DNA of 64,000 nucleotides from Apostichopus japonicus (lineage: Eukaryota; Echinodermata; Holothuroidea; Aspidochirotida; Stichopodidae): positions 9,520,001 to 9,584,000 of the forward strand of contig NC_092573.1 of NCBI RefSeq assembly GCF_037975245.1, written 5' to 3'. The translations under genes and the position numbers were made by a program. This document shows, in pieces, positions 35,101 through 45,095 of this stretch. Below the pieces are notes generated by a model. That model searched no databases. It was not told the origin of the DNA and worked only from the letters and a program-made list of their open reading frames with translations. Every line of letters begins with the position of its first letter. Within the stretch, counting starts at the first letter, position 1.

Positions 35101-38100
35101 ATGTTTTTCTTTATTCTTTATATGTTTTTCACCTGGTTTGTATTTGAGTAATGTTTCTAACATACTGAAGGGTCCAAACTGGTACGATAACTTCCGTTGT
35201 TGAACATATGAAAGGAAGGACAAAAAGAAAGTGAACCCTTTTAGATCCTCATTACACTATAAGATATGACAAAGTTATAGACGCGACATTTACGCGACAT
35301 TTACGCAACATTTACGCAACATTTACGCGACATTTACGCGCCATTTACACGTCGAGCATATTTTCCTTAACGATGCAAGATATTTTTGGCTGTTTTGGGG
35401 GGATTATTGTTCATCAGAAAGTTTTTTTTTCAGAAGATAGTTGATTCGTATCTCCTTTTAGTTTTTATGATAGGTAAAGGAGGCATAACCATGTTCTGAT
35501 GTGTGAAAATTGATTTTTATTTCTACCCTTATTTGTTTGTTAATTCAACAGCCAGATTCAAATTTTCGTTTCAATTCATTTAATATTTATCAAATCAAGT
35601 GGTACAGTACAAATATTATGGTAAGAAAATAGAGTTTATTAATAGAATTGATGTGATAGTATCATAGAAAACGAAACATGTATGAGAATAAAGAAACGAA
35701 ACTTTGTCAAATAGATGAAAGTTAACCAAAAGAGGAAGTTTCAGAGACACTTATGCAAGTTCCCTGTTATATAAAGAAAACTATAAAAGGAAAAAAGGGT
35801 GTAGGCTAGGGTAAGCAACAACAGAAGAAGGAAACAACAATATCAAAGGAAAGACACAACTTGAAACAAAGAAGCATAGACATGGCTGTGATTAGTTCTT
35901 GTTATTCTGTTCGAGTTTGTTGGTAACATTTTTTTCAAAAGTATTACAAACACTGAAATTCTACCAAAATGTTTCTAACGATATTTTTTGTGAACACAAA
36001 GTGGAGGGGAGTTAGAGCGGGGATTGTCATGTTCTGAGATGTGAAAATCGAATCTTAATTTTACGTGGTTTACGTTATTGCTTGATATAGTTCAATATTA
36101 GACAGATTAAACGCGGTACGTTCGTACATACGACGGTAATCGTGTTCAAGTTAAAGTTCAGTAAAGTAGAAACACCAGCAACATCAACTGAGGAACTTTT
36201 TCATTTGTGTTAGCAAGTTTTCCTTTATTCGGAAAGTATTACACATTAAATGACTACCAAAAATATTATTTATGTTATGTTTGTGAATACAAAATATATT
36301 TATTGGCCAAACAAGCGTGAACGAGGGTCAAAATGAACTTCAAGTGAAATACAAAAGACAAATACCGCATGGGAACAAGTAACATCTTCACCAAATATAT
36401 GAAACTGATCGGTTCTTCAAGTTTTACACATCAGCTCGAGTATTTTTTTTTTTGGCACCTGATATTATTATATCCCTTTTTGAACCCATTAATCAACTCG
36501 CCCTTTGCCCTCATGAATTGTCAAAGGCAGCATAGAAAAAAATATATATCTCTTGTAGTAAGTAAAAAGATTTAAACACATTTAAAAGAAAATGAAACAT
36601 TAATTTCTTCGCAACAGATTTGGGAGATAAGAAATTGTTGATTTCCATTGATACTACACCGTTACGTGTTACTATCGAGCTACTGATACGACCCGATGCT
36701 ACAGTCGGGGATAATCCGGTAACCGGTTACAAGATTGAGTGCCGAAAATTGAATTCTAACAATTGGAGTACAAAGGAATATTCCGATACCCAACCGAAAG
36801 ACATCACTGATCTTGTGGAAGAGGGTTTCACTTATGAGATTAAAACCAGTCTCAAATATGGTGATTCGTACAGCGAACCTGAAGCATCTGAAACATTCAC
36901 AATTCCATGTAGAGGTAAAGTTGACAAAGAATATACCGCTTTTTTTCATATTGTGATACTAAATTTATTAAGATAAAATATCATAGTTATTTTTTTGTAA
37001 TAATCTTAATTATATTAGACGATTTATACATACATGTACTTTATAACTTTTTTTTCAACTATAAGCCCTCTATCCTCTCAGAACGAAACCATGCATGGTT
37101 CCTGATTAAAAGGATAGTCCGGTGACACACAATGTACCGGTAAAACTTAATTTGGATGGATGGATGGATGGATGGATGGATGGATGGATGGATGGATGGA
37201 TGGATGGATGGATGGATGGATGGATGGATGGATGGATGGATGGATGGATGGATGGATGGATGGATGGATGGATGGATGGATGGATGGATGGATGGATGGA
37301 TGGATGGATGGATGGATGGATGGATGGATGGATGGATGGATGGATGGATGGATGGATGGATGGATGGATGGATGGATGGATGGATGGATGGATGGATGGA
37401 TGGATGGATGGATGGATGGATGGATGGATGGATGGATGGATGGATGGATGGATGGATGGATGGATGGATGGATGGATGGATGGATGGATGGATGGATGGA
37501 TGGATGGATGGATGGATGGATGGATGGATGGATGGATGGATGGATGGATGGATGGATGGATGGATGGATGGATGGATGGATGGATGGATGGATGGATGGA
37601 TGGATGGATGGATGGATGGATGGATGGATGGATGGATGGATGGATGGATGGATGGATGGATGGATGGATGGATGGATGGATGGATGGATGGATGGATGGA
37701 TGGATGGATGGATGGATGGATGGATGGATGGATGGATGGATGGATGGATGGATGGATGGATGGATGGATGGATGGATGGATGGATGGATGGATGGATGGA
37801 TGGATGGATGGATGGATGGATGGATGGATGGATGGATGGATGGATGGATGGATGGATGGATGGATGGATGGATGGATGGATGGATGGATGGATGGATGGA
37901 TGGATGGATGGATGGATGGATGGATATATGATATAAAAATATCAATAATAATGATTCTACCACTTTTCGTTCGACAGATCTCGTCATGACATTAGAGTTA
38001 TCTAGTGCCTCACGAATCCCTGGATCATCAAGCGTGACCATTAACTGGATGCACGGAGATTTGACCGATCTTTGCGGTGTCGTTAGCCAAACCATTTCTG

Positions 38101-39854
38101 TGAGGCAATTGGATCGGGACAATTGTCTTGATACTAACGCGGATCCTATCGGTATAACTCCTGACCTGGGAAGCCATGAGCACATCCTAGAGGGAATATG
38201 GGCCAACTCTGAATACAATGTCAGTTTAACTTTTGTCACGAAGATGAACACTTACAATGTGCACAAGACGATTCGTACCGTCGAAACAGGTAGGTTCCTT
38301 TATCTCGGACCCTCGGCGCGGCGTATTGCATATAGAGTTTATCAAGAGATTATTACGTAATACTTACAGCTATGTTACATTAAGACATGGAACAATACTC
38401 AGAACGGCTCCAAAGATTACACGTCTACTAAAGAACTTACAACCGATATTCAAAAAAATATATACTTCTGTTATGCAATATAATTATTATTATATAACAC
38501 ACGTAACAACTCTCATGATATATGTAGTACCGATGTAACAAAGTTTCACCTGATGCCATAACTTGCATATAGTCTCCATTTCGGGTGAATACATTTTGAT
38601 TCCGAACACGTTGATGGTCATTGGGGAATTCCATATATAGGATGTCCCGTTTTGGTATTTGTCGCAAGTTTGAGCACGGAAATGATCATGTATAAGCGCA
38701 GCTCTTTCTAGGCAGCATGGTCGTTCGATTCAATAAAGTAACGACAATAGTCTTTATTACAATCATAGAAACTGAGCATACATGTGAAACAGACCAACAT
38801 CAATAACAAAACGCAATATAAGGCAAGCGTCCAATTGGGCCTGGTTTCGCAAAACGCAACAGGCCTAGTAAACACATTTTAAGGTTTTACTGTTCAATAT
38901 GTACAATAGGCCGACGTCATTCTCCTCCGTGATCTATCAGCGTTAATTGTCTCAGTGGGATCAGAGGCGCGAGCTGATTAATAACTTGTTTTCCAATTTG
39001 TTGTTGTTTTTTTCAAAATGTCTAGCTCAATAAAATTAAAAAAAAGAGGTAAGGTTGTACACAAACAGAAAACTGGAATACGACTGGTAGGGGAGAAAAG
39101 ATGGAAATAATTGCATCATGTTTTTCATAAGGAAAAATTGTCTCAATGGGGATGGGGTACACCCCTCCCCCACCCCGGATGACGATCCTCCTGTGTTGAT
39201 GTGCCACCCCTATAATTCGGATACTCTGACTACGTGCCATAGTCCAGTAAAGTTACCTGTACTGATATCACCTGATATCTGTACTCGTATTCATGCTCTT
39301 GGCGGCATTTTGAACAGTAGTATAGAAAATAGTTCACAATTACGAACTGGTACTCAGTGTACTCGTACAAAGGACGGTACTCGGTACTAATGCTGTTGTA
39401 CTCGTATAGTATCTACTACAAGTCTCTCCTGCATGCAGTACGAGACAGTTGTTATGCCATATATAGCATACATATTAGCAAATTTGAAAATACAAAAATG
39501 AAAATGAACTGATGTATCTTTCTTTGCACTTTTGTTCTTTCCATCGTCATTCCAGCCCCTACCGAACCAATATCTGGGCTTGTGGTTAAGTCACACACAG
39601 ATGGATTGTTAGTAGTATATTGGAAAGATCCATCGTGCGGTCATCGAAACGGTGCAATCAAATCATACGACATTGAAATGACACGTAATGGTGGTCGCCC
39701 TGCAGTCCACAACACTCATAGCAGTATGACGATTTATGGCCGCTTCAGAATGGGACATTCGTTTAGGGTCAGAGTGAGAGCTGTAACCTTAGCAGGGCCA
39801 GGACCGTACAGTGAGAAATATGACGGCATATTTGGAGAACCGACTGACAACTAA
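31887..39854 (+). CDS. FN3 gene copy 2: secreted protein with five-cysteine domain and three FN3 domains
   Basis: Five exons: 31887-31968, 34311-34610, 36618-36914, 37978-38289 and 39556-39854. Spliced length is 1290 bases, 429 residues plus TAA. Residues 1 to about 25 are a signal peptide ([19 protein letters not shown]); 28-127 the five-cysteine domain; 128-227 FN3-B; 228-330 FN3-C; 331-429 FN3-D. All junctions are phase 1 and have GT..AG sites, and no lesion is visible. With no transmembrane segment or GPI tail it is predicted to be secreted. The same exon order in copy 1 shows tandem duplication; FN3-A is absent here and was not found in the 2.0-kb intron where it should be. FN3 arrays of this kind usually belong to receptors, so this may be a soluble binding protein or decoy. 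That is inference; no ligand or named orthologue is recognised. Confidence 0.8.
32114..32155. repeat. (TA)n microsatellite
   Basis: About 40 bases of TA in the first intron of FN3 gene copy 2. Confidence 0.9.
32932..33200 (+). repeat. tRNA-derived SINE with class II tRNA-like head
   Basis: The head CTGTGGCCGAGTGGATAA resembles the A-box end of Leu or Ser tRNAs, and GGTTCGGGGTTCGATTCCCC holds a strong B box near 32990-33005. The tRNA-like part has a long variable region but no matching acceptor stem. A unique body follows and ends in CTGCTGCTGATTATTATTAT. It lies in intron 1 of FN3 gene copy 2 and is distinct from the SINE family at 170 and 40335. Confidence 0.75.
33201..34310. other. Intron 1 remainder of FN3 gene copy 2
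   Basis: No coding signal. 34076-34190 has an irregular GCAGCGACA-type repeat just before the exon 2 acceptor. Confidence 0.5.
34311..34610 (+). CDS. Exon 2: five-cysteine domain (copy 2)
   Basis: Acceptor TTTCTTTTCTTTCCGTGAAG at 34310 and donor AACGTGG|GTGAGT at 34610/34611; 300 bases, phase 1 at both ends. It carries FGGRMSF, a basic [16 protein letters not shown] stretch, and cysteines spaced C-x10-C-P-x8-C-LDKSVPC. The counterpart is 7605-7889. Domain family unrecognised. Confidence 0.8.
34611..36617. other. Intron 2 of FN3 gene copy 2; FN3-A absent
   Basis: This is where FN3-A would lie by comparison with copy 1. No open frame with the WPAWDE or EYEFR motifs was seen. An 11-bp repeat is at 35284-35350. 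The rest is AT-rich. Confidence 0.5.
35284..35350. repeat. 11-bp minisatellite
   Basis: About six copies of CGACATTTACG, with variants CAACATTTACG and CGCCATTTACA. Confidence 0.92.
36618..36914 (+). CDS. Exon 3: FN3-B (copy 2)
   Basis: Acceptor CTTCGCAACAG at 36617 and donor TAGAG|GTAAAG at 36914/36915; 297 bases, phase 1. It starts [11 protein letters not shown], has [13 protein letters not shown] and [20 protein letters not shown], the usual late FN3 strands. The usual B-strand tryptophan is replaced in [11 protein letters not shown], which the FN3-B exon of copy 1 also lacks. Confidence 0.8.
37154..37925. repeat. (GGAT)193 microsatellite
   Basis: 772 bases of uninterrupted GGAT, about 193 units, with no substitution seen. 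It occupies most of the 1063-base intron between FN3-B and FN3-C of copy 2. Open frames across it (MDGW or IHPS repeats) are artefacts of the four-base period. Confidence 0.99.
37978..38289 (+). CDS. Exon 4: FN3-C (copy 2)
   Basis: Acceptor TTTTCGTTCGACAG at 37977 and donor AAACAG|GTAGGT at 38289/38290; 312 bases, phase 1. It begins [10 protein letters not shown], with the core tryptophan in [10 protein letters not shown] and [10 protein letters not shown]. The acceptor lies only 52 bases after the end of the GGAT microsatellite. Confidence 0.85.
39556..39854 (+). CDS. Exon 5, terminal: FN3-D (copy 2)
   Basis: Acceptor CGTCATTCCAG at 39555. FN3 hallmarks are [20 protein letters not shown] and [19 protein letters not shown]. 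The frame ends GEPTDN and TAA at 39852-39854, at the domain end as in copy 1. No AATAAA was seen in the next few hundred bases. Confidence 0.85.
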
Positions 39855-40334
39855 GTTTGGGTCTTATACATCCTAACAAAATGTAATATCACCTAACTTT
39901 GAACCTATCGGTAGCGTAGCCATGAAATTACAAAACACAGTTTACATCTTGGCTTGGGAAAGAAAAGGAAATTCAAAATGCCTGTACAAGTTTGCAGTTA
40001 AGGTTCACGTAAGAGCAGAGGCAAGCCAGTTGGAACTCATTCACATTCATGACAGAATGCAACTTGAAATTGCGCCTTCCATTTAAAACAGAGCATTGAA
40101 TCGAATTCCGCAATTTTCCGCATTTAGTTTTAGTATATTATTTCTAAATTTTTCTGAATTTTTTAATTACAGTTTCATGAACATGCACAAACAGCTTCGT
40201 GTTTTACTATTTCCACTGATTCTGATCCCATGAACACCTTCTGTATGGTGTTTGTCTCTGGATGTGTTGGAAGGGGGCAACGGTGCCTTACACACACAAC
40301 GCTTGTAAGTCCCATAGAAACTCATGCTTACCTT

Positions 40335-40590
40335 ATGTTTGTTTGTATTTGTATGTACTTAAGATCCTCCTGCAAGCAGGAACTCGCGAAGAAGCCTCAT
40401 TGGTTTATCAAAGCCGCAAGCTGACCGAAGTCAGTCCCTTAGATTCATATTTAACGTCCATGATTATGAATTGTCAATTTTCAACAACTCTGTTATTGGA
40501 CGACATACATTAATCTTGGAGTGACTCGAACCGGGGACCTTATGATTGGAAGGTACCGCTGTTAACCACTTAGCTAACACTCCTATAACC
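40335..40590 (-). repeat. tRNA-derived SINE, copy 2
   Basis: Read from 40590 downwards, TTAGCTAAGTGGTTAACAGC (A box) and GGTTCGAGTCACTCC near 40515-40530 (B box) are followed by the same body as the copy at 170 (GACGTTAAATATGAATCTAA, CTGACTTCGGTCAGC, TTCTTCGCGAGTTCCTGC) and a tail of ACATACAAATACAAACA type. This copy has the better B box. Confidence 0.8.
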
Positions 40591-40831
40591 GTTATGTATA
40601 TGTTATAACTGTGTACTGGTTACAATTTGCTATTGCGTCTTCAGATGGGTCTATTCTGTTCCTGCCCATTTCCAGTTAAACACTTCCGTCCTACCCTGCC
40701 TTCGATTATGCAGGATAGGGGCTCTAATGGGTTTGAGTGGGTCAGTCATTATGGGAGATCCAATGGACTAACAGTTTGCGGGTGACTGTCATAAGCGATC
40801 AAGTATTACGATTGTCGACAGTGCCGTACAA

Positions 40832-41019
<188 letters not shown>

Positions 41020-41795
41020 CATATATCTGTCAAGTAAAGGGGTCTGTCCTTCCCTGCATGGCTTCGTCAAGTTATAAAAAGAGCTCATTCCCTATGTATA
41101 ATTATATCTTTTAGTCAAGTAACGAGGGTCTTGTATCCCACAAATTTCATGTATTGGTTTGTTTAATTTGCACACCTTATGCCGAAATCCATGGTTTGTG
41201 GTGTGATTTTGGTAAACTATAAAGGAACAGATTCTGTTTTAAATTACCATGCTCCTTCCCTTCACTTGTCGAAATAGCGATATACTGCAACAAGTTATAA
41301 CAAATTCATGACAGAATGCGATATTGAATGGCGACTTCCATTTAAAACATATACCATTGAATTGAACAGTTCAATTTTCCGTATTTAGAATTAATATCAT
41401 TTTCTCCTTATCGCTAATAGGAATTTCAGTTCACGTAATCTACGAAATAATCTATTGAACTAAACAAAACTTACAAAAACCTTTTTGCCCTATATAACAT
41501 TATCTTTACACTCAGTACCTAATTCAACTTTCCATACGAATCCAACTCCTTTACTATTTAACTTCGACCTCGTGCGAACAACATATAGTCTAAAAGACTT
41601 TGCAAACAGCTATACTTTAGCATAGTATTTCATATGTAAATCGGCCACTCATATATGTAGGTCTACGTTTGTAATGAATGTGTTGCCTATAGACCTATAG
41701 GTGTATATGTAACAGTCACATATATATTTTAAGCGGAAAGTCTGACTTGATTCGATAAAATTGACACAACAAACTCATGATATGTGTCGTTACAG

Positions 41796-42173
41796 CAGTG
41801 GCGTAGGAAGGTATTTTTGAGTGGGGGGGGGGGGCTGAAGACAAATGGCCGGCCTGGGGGAGGGGTCTAAGGGGAGGGGGTGCCCCCTCTGGAATTTTTT
41901 GCATTTCCAGGTGGCCTCAGATGCAATTTGGTGCAATATAGCACACTTCAAACCCACTATATTTTGTAAACTTAATTTTGTATTTTCACCTGGCCTTAGA
42001 TGCAATTTGGTGTTCCAAATGAGATTTTTTTTTCTCATTTGGAAATGAAAAAGGGGTTTTCTGACTTGCGAACCGGGGGGGGCGGAATGATACTTCCGCC
42101 CCTCCACATTTTTCACTGGGGGGCTGGCGCCCCCCCCCCCCCAGCCCCCCCCCCCCCGGTTCCTACGCCCTTA
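41796..42173. mobile_element. 378-bp hAT-type MITE
   Basis: The left end CAGTGGCGTAGGAAGG and the inverted right end TTCCTACGCCCTTA are imperfect terminal repeats. Flanks CGTTACAG (41788-41795) and CGTGACAG (42174-42181) are an 8-bp duplication with one mismatch. The interior is G-rich on the left and C-rich on the right, so it can fold. Confidence 0.8.
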
Positions 42174-42234
42174 CGTGACAGTATACATAGCGAATTGATA
42201 ATGTGTGCATGCCAGTGTAACAGCAATTAAGCAA

Positions 42235-42660
42235 ACTGTAACAACTTAGACTAACAGCATATGTTCTGACAATATAAATATCATATTAACAACGTAGATT
42301 ATGGCACTAATACAACAAAATTAACAACTCATATTATGAGACACATATATAACCATTTAACATCATATATGTTGTGACACTAAGACAAATTAAACTATAA
42401 AACAGCATATGCTATGATACTATTACAACAAATTAACAGCATATATGTTGTGATGTACTAATTCTAGAAGAATATGTTATGACAAATTGATAACGTATGT
42501 TGTGACACCTCTGCAACAAAAGAATAACAATACATTCTGATAAAATATACAACAAATTGTAAACCAACATATGTTTTGACACTATTGCAACAAACTATAC
42601 AACAATATATATATATAACATTAAGGGTAACAAAGTAAGAACATATGTTATGCTCGTAAC
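42235..42660. repeat. Degenerate AT-rich tandem repeat
   Basis: Motifs of the type AACAGCATATGTTGTGACAC and TANTACAACAAATTAACA recur about every 55-65 bases, with many indels. An old, decayed array. Confidence 0.6.
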
Positions 42661-43566
42661 TTGTAGTAGACCTAATGCAGGCTTTACGTAGACGTTATAT
42701 GTACAAAGTATGACCAGCTGGTTCGCTACGCAATCCACCACCGACTCCAGTAATAGTACAACGAACCCACGATGGCATTCTTGCAAATATTTGTTGGAAA
42801 CTCTCTAAAATAAACAGTTTTACATAAATACATCGTTAAAACCGCTGTCTTCAGTTGGTTAAACATATTATCAACCAACAAATGCAAACACACAAAACGT
42901 ACTTTAACACAGATGGAGGACACTAATTTCAATCAAGTTTACGGCGTTGTTTTGATAATTAAAAGTTTGCCCTTTTTAAAATTAAAAAAAAACTGCCGTT
43001 GTTATCTGCCGTTGTTATAACTTTCTCAGAACGACTGTTTTGTTGAGACTACTAAATACGCATTTCACCTATAAGGTTAAGGTGTTGGGCTTTGGATAGA
43101 GTTGAATACTGACAGGTAGTGGAAACGTGAATACTTGCAAGTAAGTTTTTTTTTTTAATTCTTATCTTTCCTTGAATTTGTTCGCCTGGAGTAAGCACAA
43201 TGATTATTTACATGTATGTTATTAATTTCAACTTACATAGGTCTAACATTAAAATTGCATTAGATAGACATACAGGCCTATAGTCTCATTGGCAAACGCT
43301 AAGGGAATGAGAAGTGGCGAAGTTCAAGCCCGGAGACCAAGGGACCCGAAACTATAAAGAAAAAATAGGCATTCTGTCTGTTTAAACATTGTGTATTCTC
43401 TTTGATGTTTACGGACTTGAGTTGACTTCCTCCGGGAGGGTTGTTAGCAAACAACAGATCATTAGCGGACTTCGTTTATGATTAATTCTAATTTTCAAGA
43501 GGTTAAACTTGAATGATTGGCTTACACTAGATTAAGTATACTATCCTCACACAGAAAAGGGGGCTC

Positions 43567-45095
43567 ATGGTAAGAAAACACATGGCGCCCCGTGATTGGT
43601 TACTCGTTTTGCTCGCTTATGGATATATGTCATACTCGGCTTGGTCCGAGAATAATCGTATTACGGGAACCCATAGTGTAATTCACATACAAAACACAAG
43701 GCCAAGGTTGTTAATGCCATCAAATACAGGTTACATTTTTCACAATTTCTTGGTTTTTACATAAATGTTTGATCAGGGATTAACTGACTGTATTAAATTT
43801 GAAATATGAAACGCTATGATTTGCGGTTTGTTCCTCAAATCAGATGTCCCGCTAGTCTTCAAAATGTGTGCTATCCGCCCCCATCCCACCCCCATGTACA
43901 GATACCCCAGATTGAATCCTTTTCCTCCCTTTGCTTTGTTTCTTATAATTTGATACACAGGTGACGCATTAAAGTGTTTCAAGTACGAACATTTGGAATG
44001 TCGTTGGTGTAACAGCATCTAACACCCGTCCTGTAATTCACTGGATCAAATAAATGAATATCCAGGGACTGATACTGAACAAGAATGTATGAACACAGAC
44101 GACATATGTTTACTGGTGGTTGCTATACGGGTGACAGTAAGTTTTAGTGACATCAATATGCAAGCATTAAAGCATAGGCCTATGGTGAGTGGACACACTT
44201 AGAAAGATATGATGAACTCATTAAAAACAATATAATACGATCAATTTACTTTCAACTAATTCCTATCAAGCCCAATAAAATGTGGATCATTCAATATCGA
44301 CACTATAGTGAAAGTTTTTAACCGCTGATTAGATGTAACAGGCACTGAAGTCCACGAAATCAATTTCCTACCCTAATCTGTTGTGTTATGCTTCGACAAC
44401 CAAAGTGTCTATTCCAAAGCAAGCATTTCATCTACATTTTCTTCCAAAATAGCCAATTCAGGTCTTTACGCAGACCACTCATGCAACAAAATTTGACACA
44501 ACCCGATAGTTTTAAGGATAAGCATCAACACCAGTCACACCGTGCTATGTTACTTCTAATTGTATTAAGTTGTTGAGCTATTCGAGACAATATTTACAGA
44601 TATCTATACTGCAGCCTTCATAATAATCCTTGGATTCTTGGACCCTGCCACCCCTCCCCACCCGCATACATACTAGTATATAATGGATATATAGATTGTG
44701 GCATCATGGATAATTTAAGATTATGGTACCGTTATAAAGTTTTTGGCGTGCCATAGAGTTAACCAAGGATGTAACATAAAGACATGTTTTTCAAATTTCT
44801 CGTATCAGATTGCGAAGTTGGGGTAACATCTACGACGTCAGAATGCGTATTGGCTGCAGAACTTGGATGGAATGTCACGAATTGTAGAGATGGTATGCAG
44901 TACCATGATCACTCTACCTTAGGTTGGCACGTGACTAGAGGAAGCTCTTTCGGTACTCACTAAAAGACAGCCCAGGTGTGTGCCTGTGACACAACTCTTT
45001 GTAACGGACAAACGCGAATCACATCGTCTAGCTGGGGAATACTAATTGGACTAGTGATTCTGACGCAGTTGTGGAATATAAGTGACAGACTATAA
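43567..45095 (+). pseudogene. Ly6/uPAR three-finger GPI-anchored protein gene, decayed
   Basis: Exon 1 candidate: ATG at 43567 or 43582 with a signal-like stretch DWLLVLLAYGYMSYSA, but no donor where the family would splice. Exon 2, 43961-44136 (acceptor TGATACACAG, donor GTGACA|GTAAGT), encodes ALKCFKYEHLECRWCNSI then a TAA at 44020-44022, then HPSCNSLDQINEYPG and ECMNTDDICLLV. Exon 3, 44809-45095, encodes DCEVGVTSTTSEC, a TAA at 44961-44963, then VCACDTTLCNG and a hydrophobic tail WGILIGLVILTQLW. The CACD..LCN end plus hydrophobic tail is the Ly6/uPAR GPI-anchored pattern. Two in-frame stops and a one-base phase mismatch between exons 2 and 3 mark a pseudogene. Intact family members act at the cell surface. 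Confidence 0.68.

Noticed and set aside
37122-38251. Long frames of MDGW or IHPS repeats on both strands
   Set aside because: They come from the GGAT microsatellite, open in all frames because of its four-base period.
40515-40590. tRNA gene on the minus strand
   Set aside because: Same head and body as the repeat at 170; a SINE.
41790-42230. Proline- and glycine-rich frames
   Set aside because: G and C homopolymer tracts of the MITE at 41796-42173.
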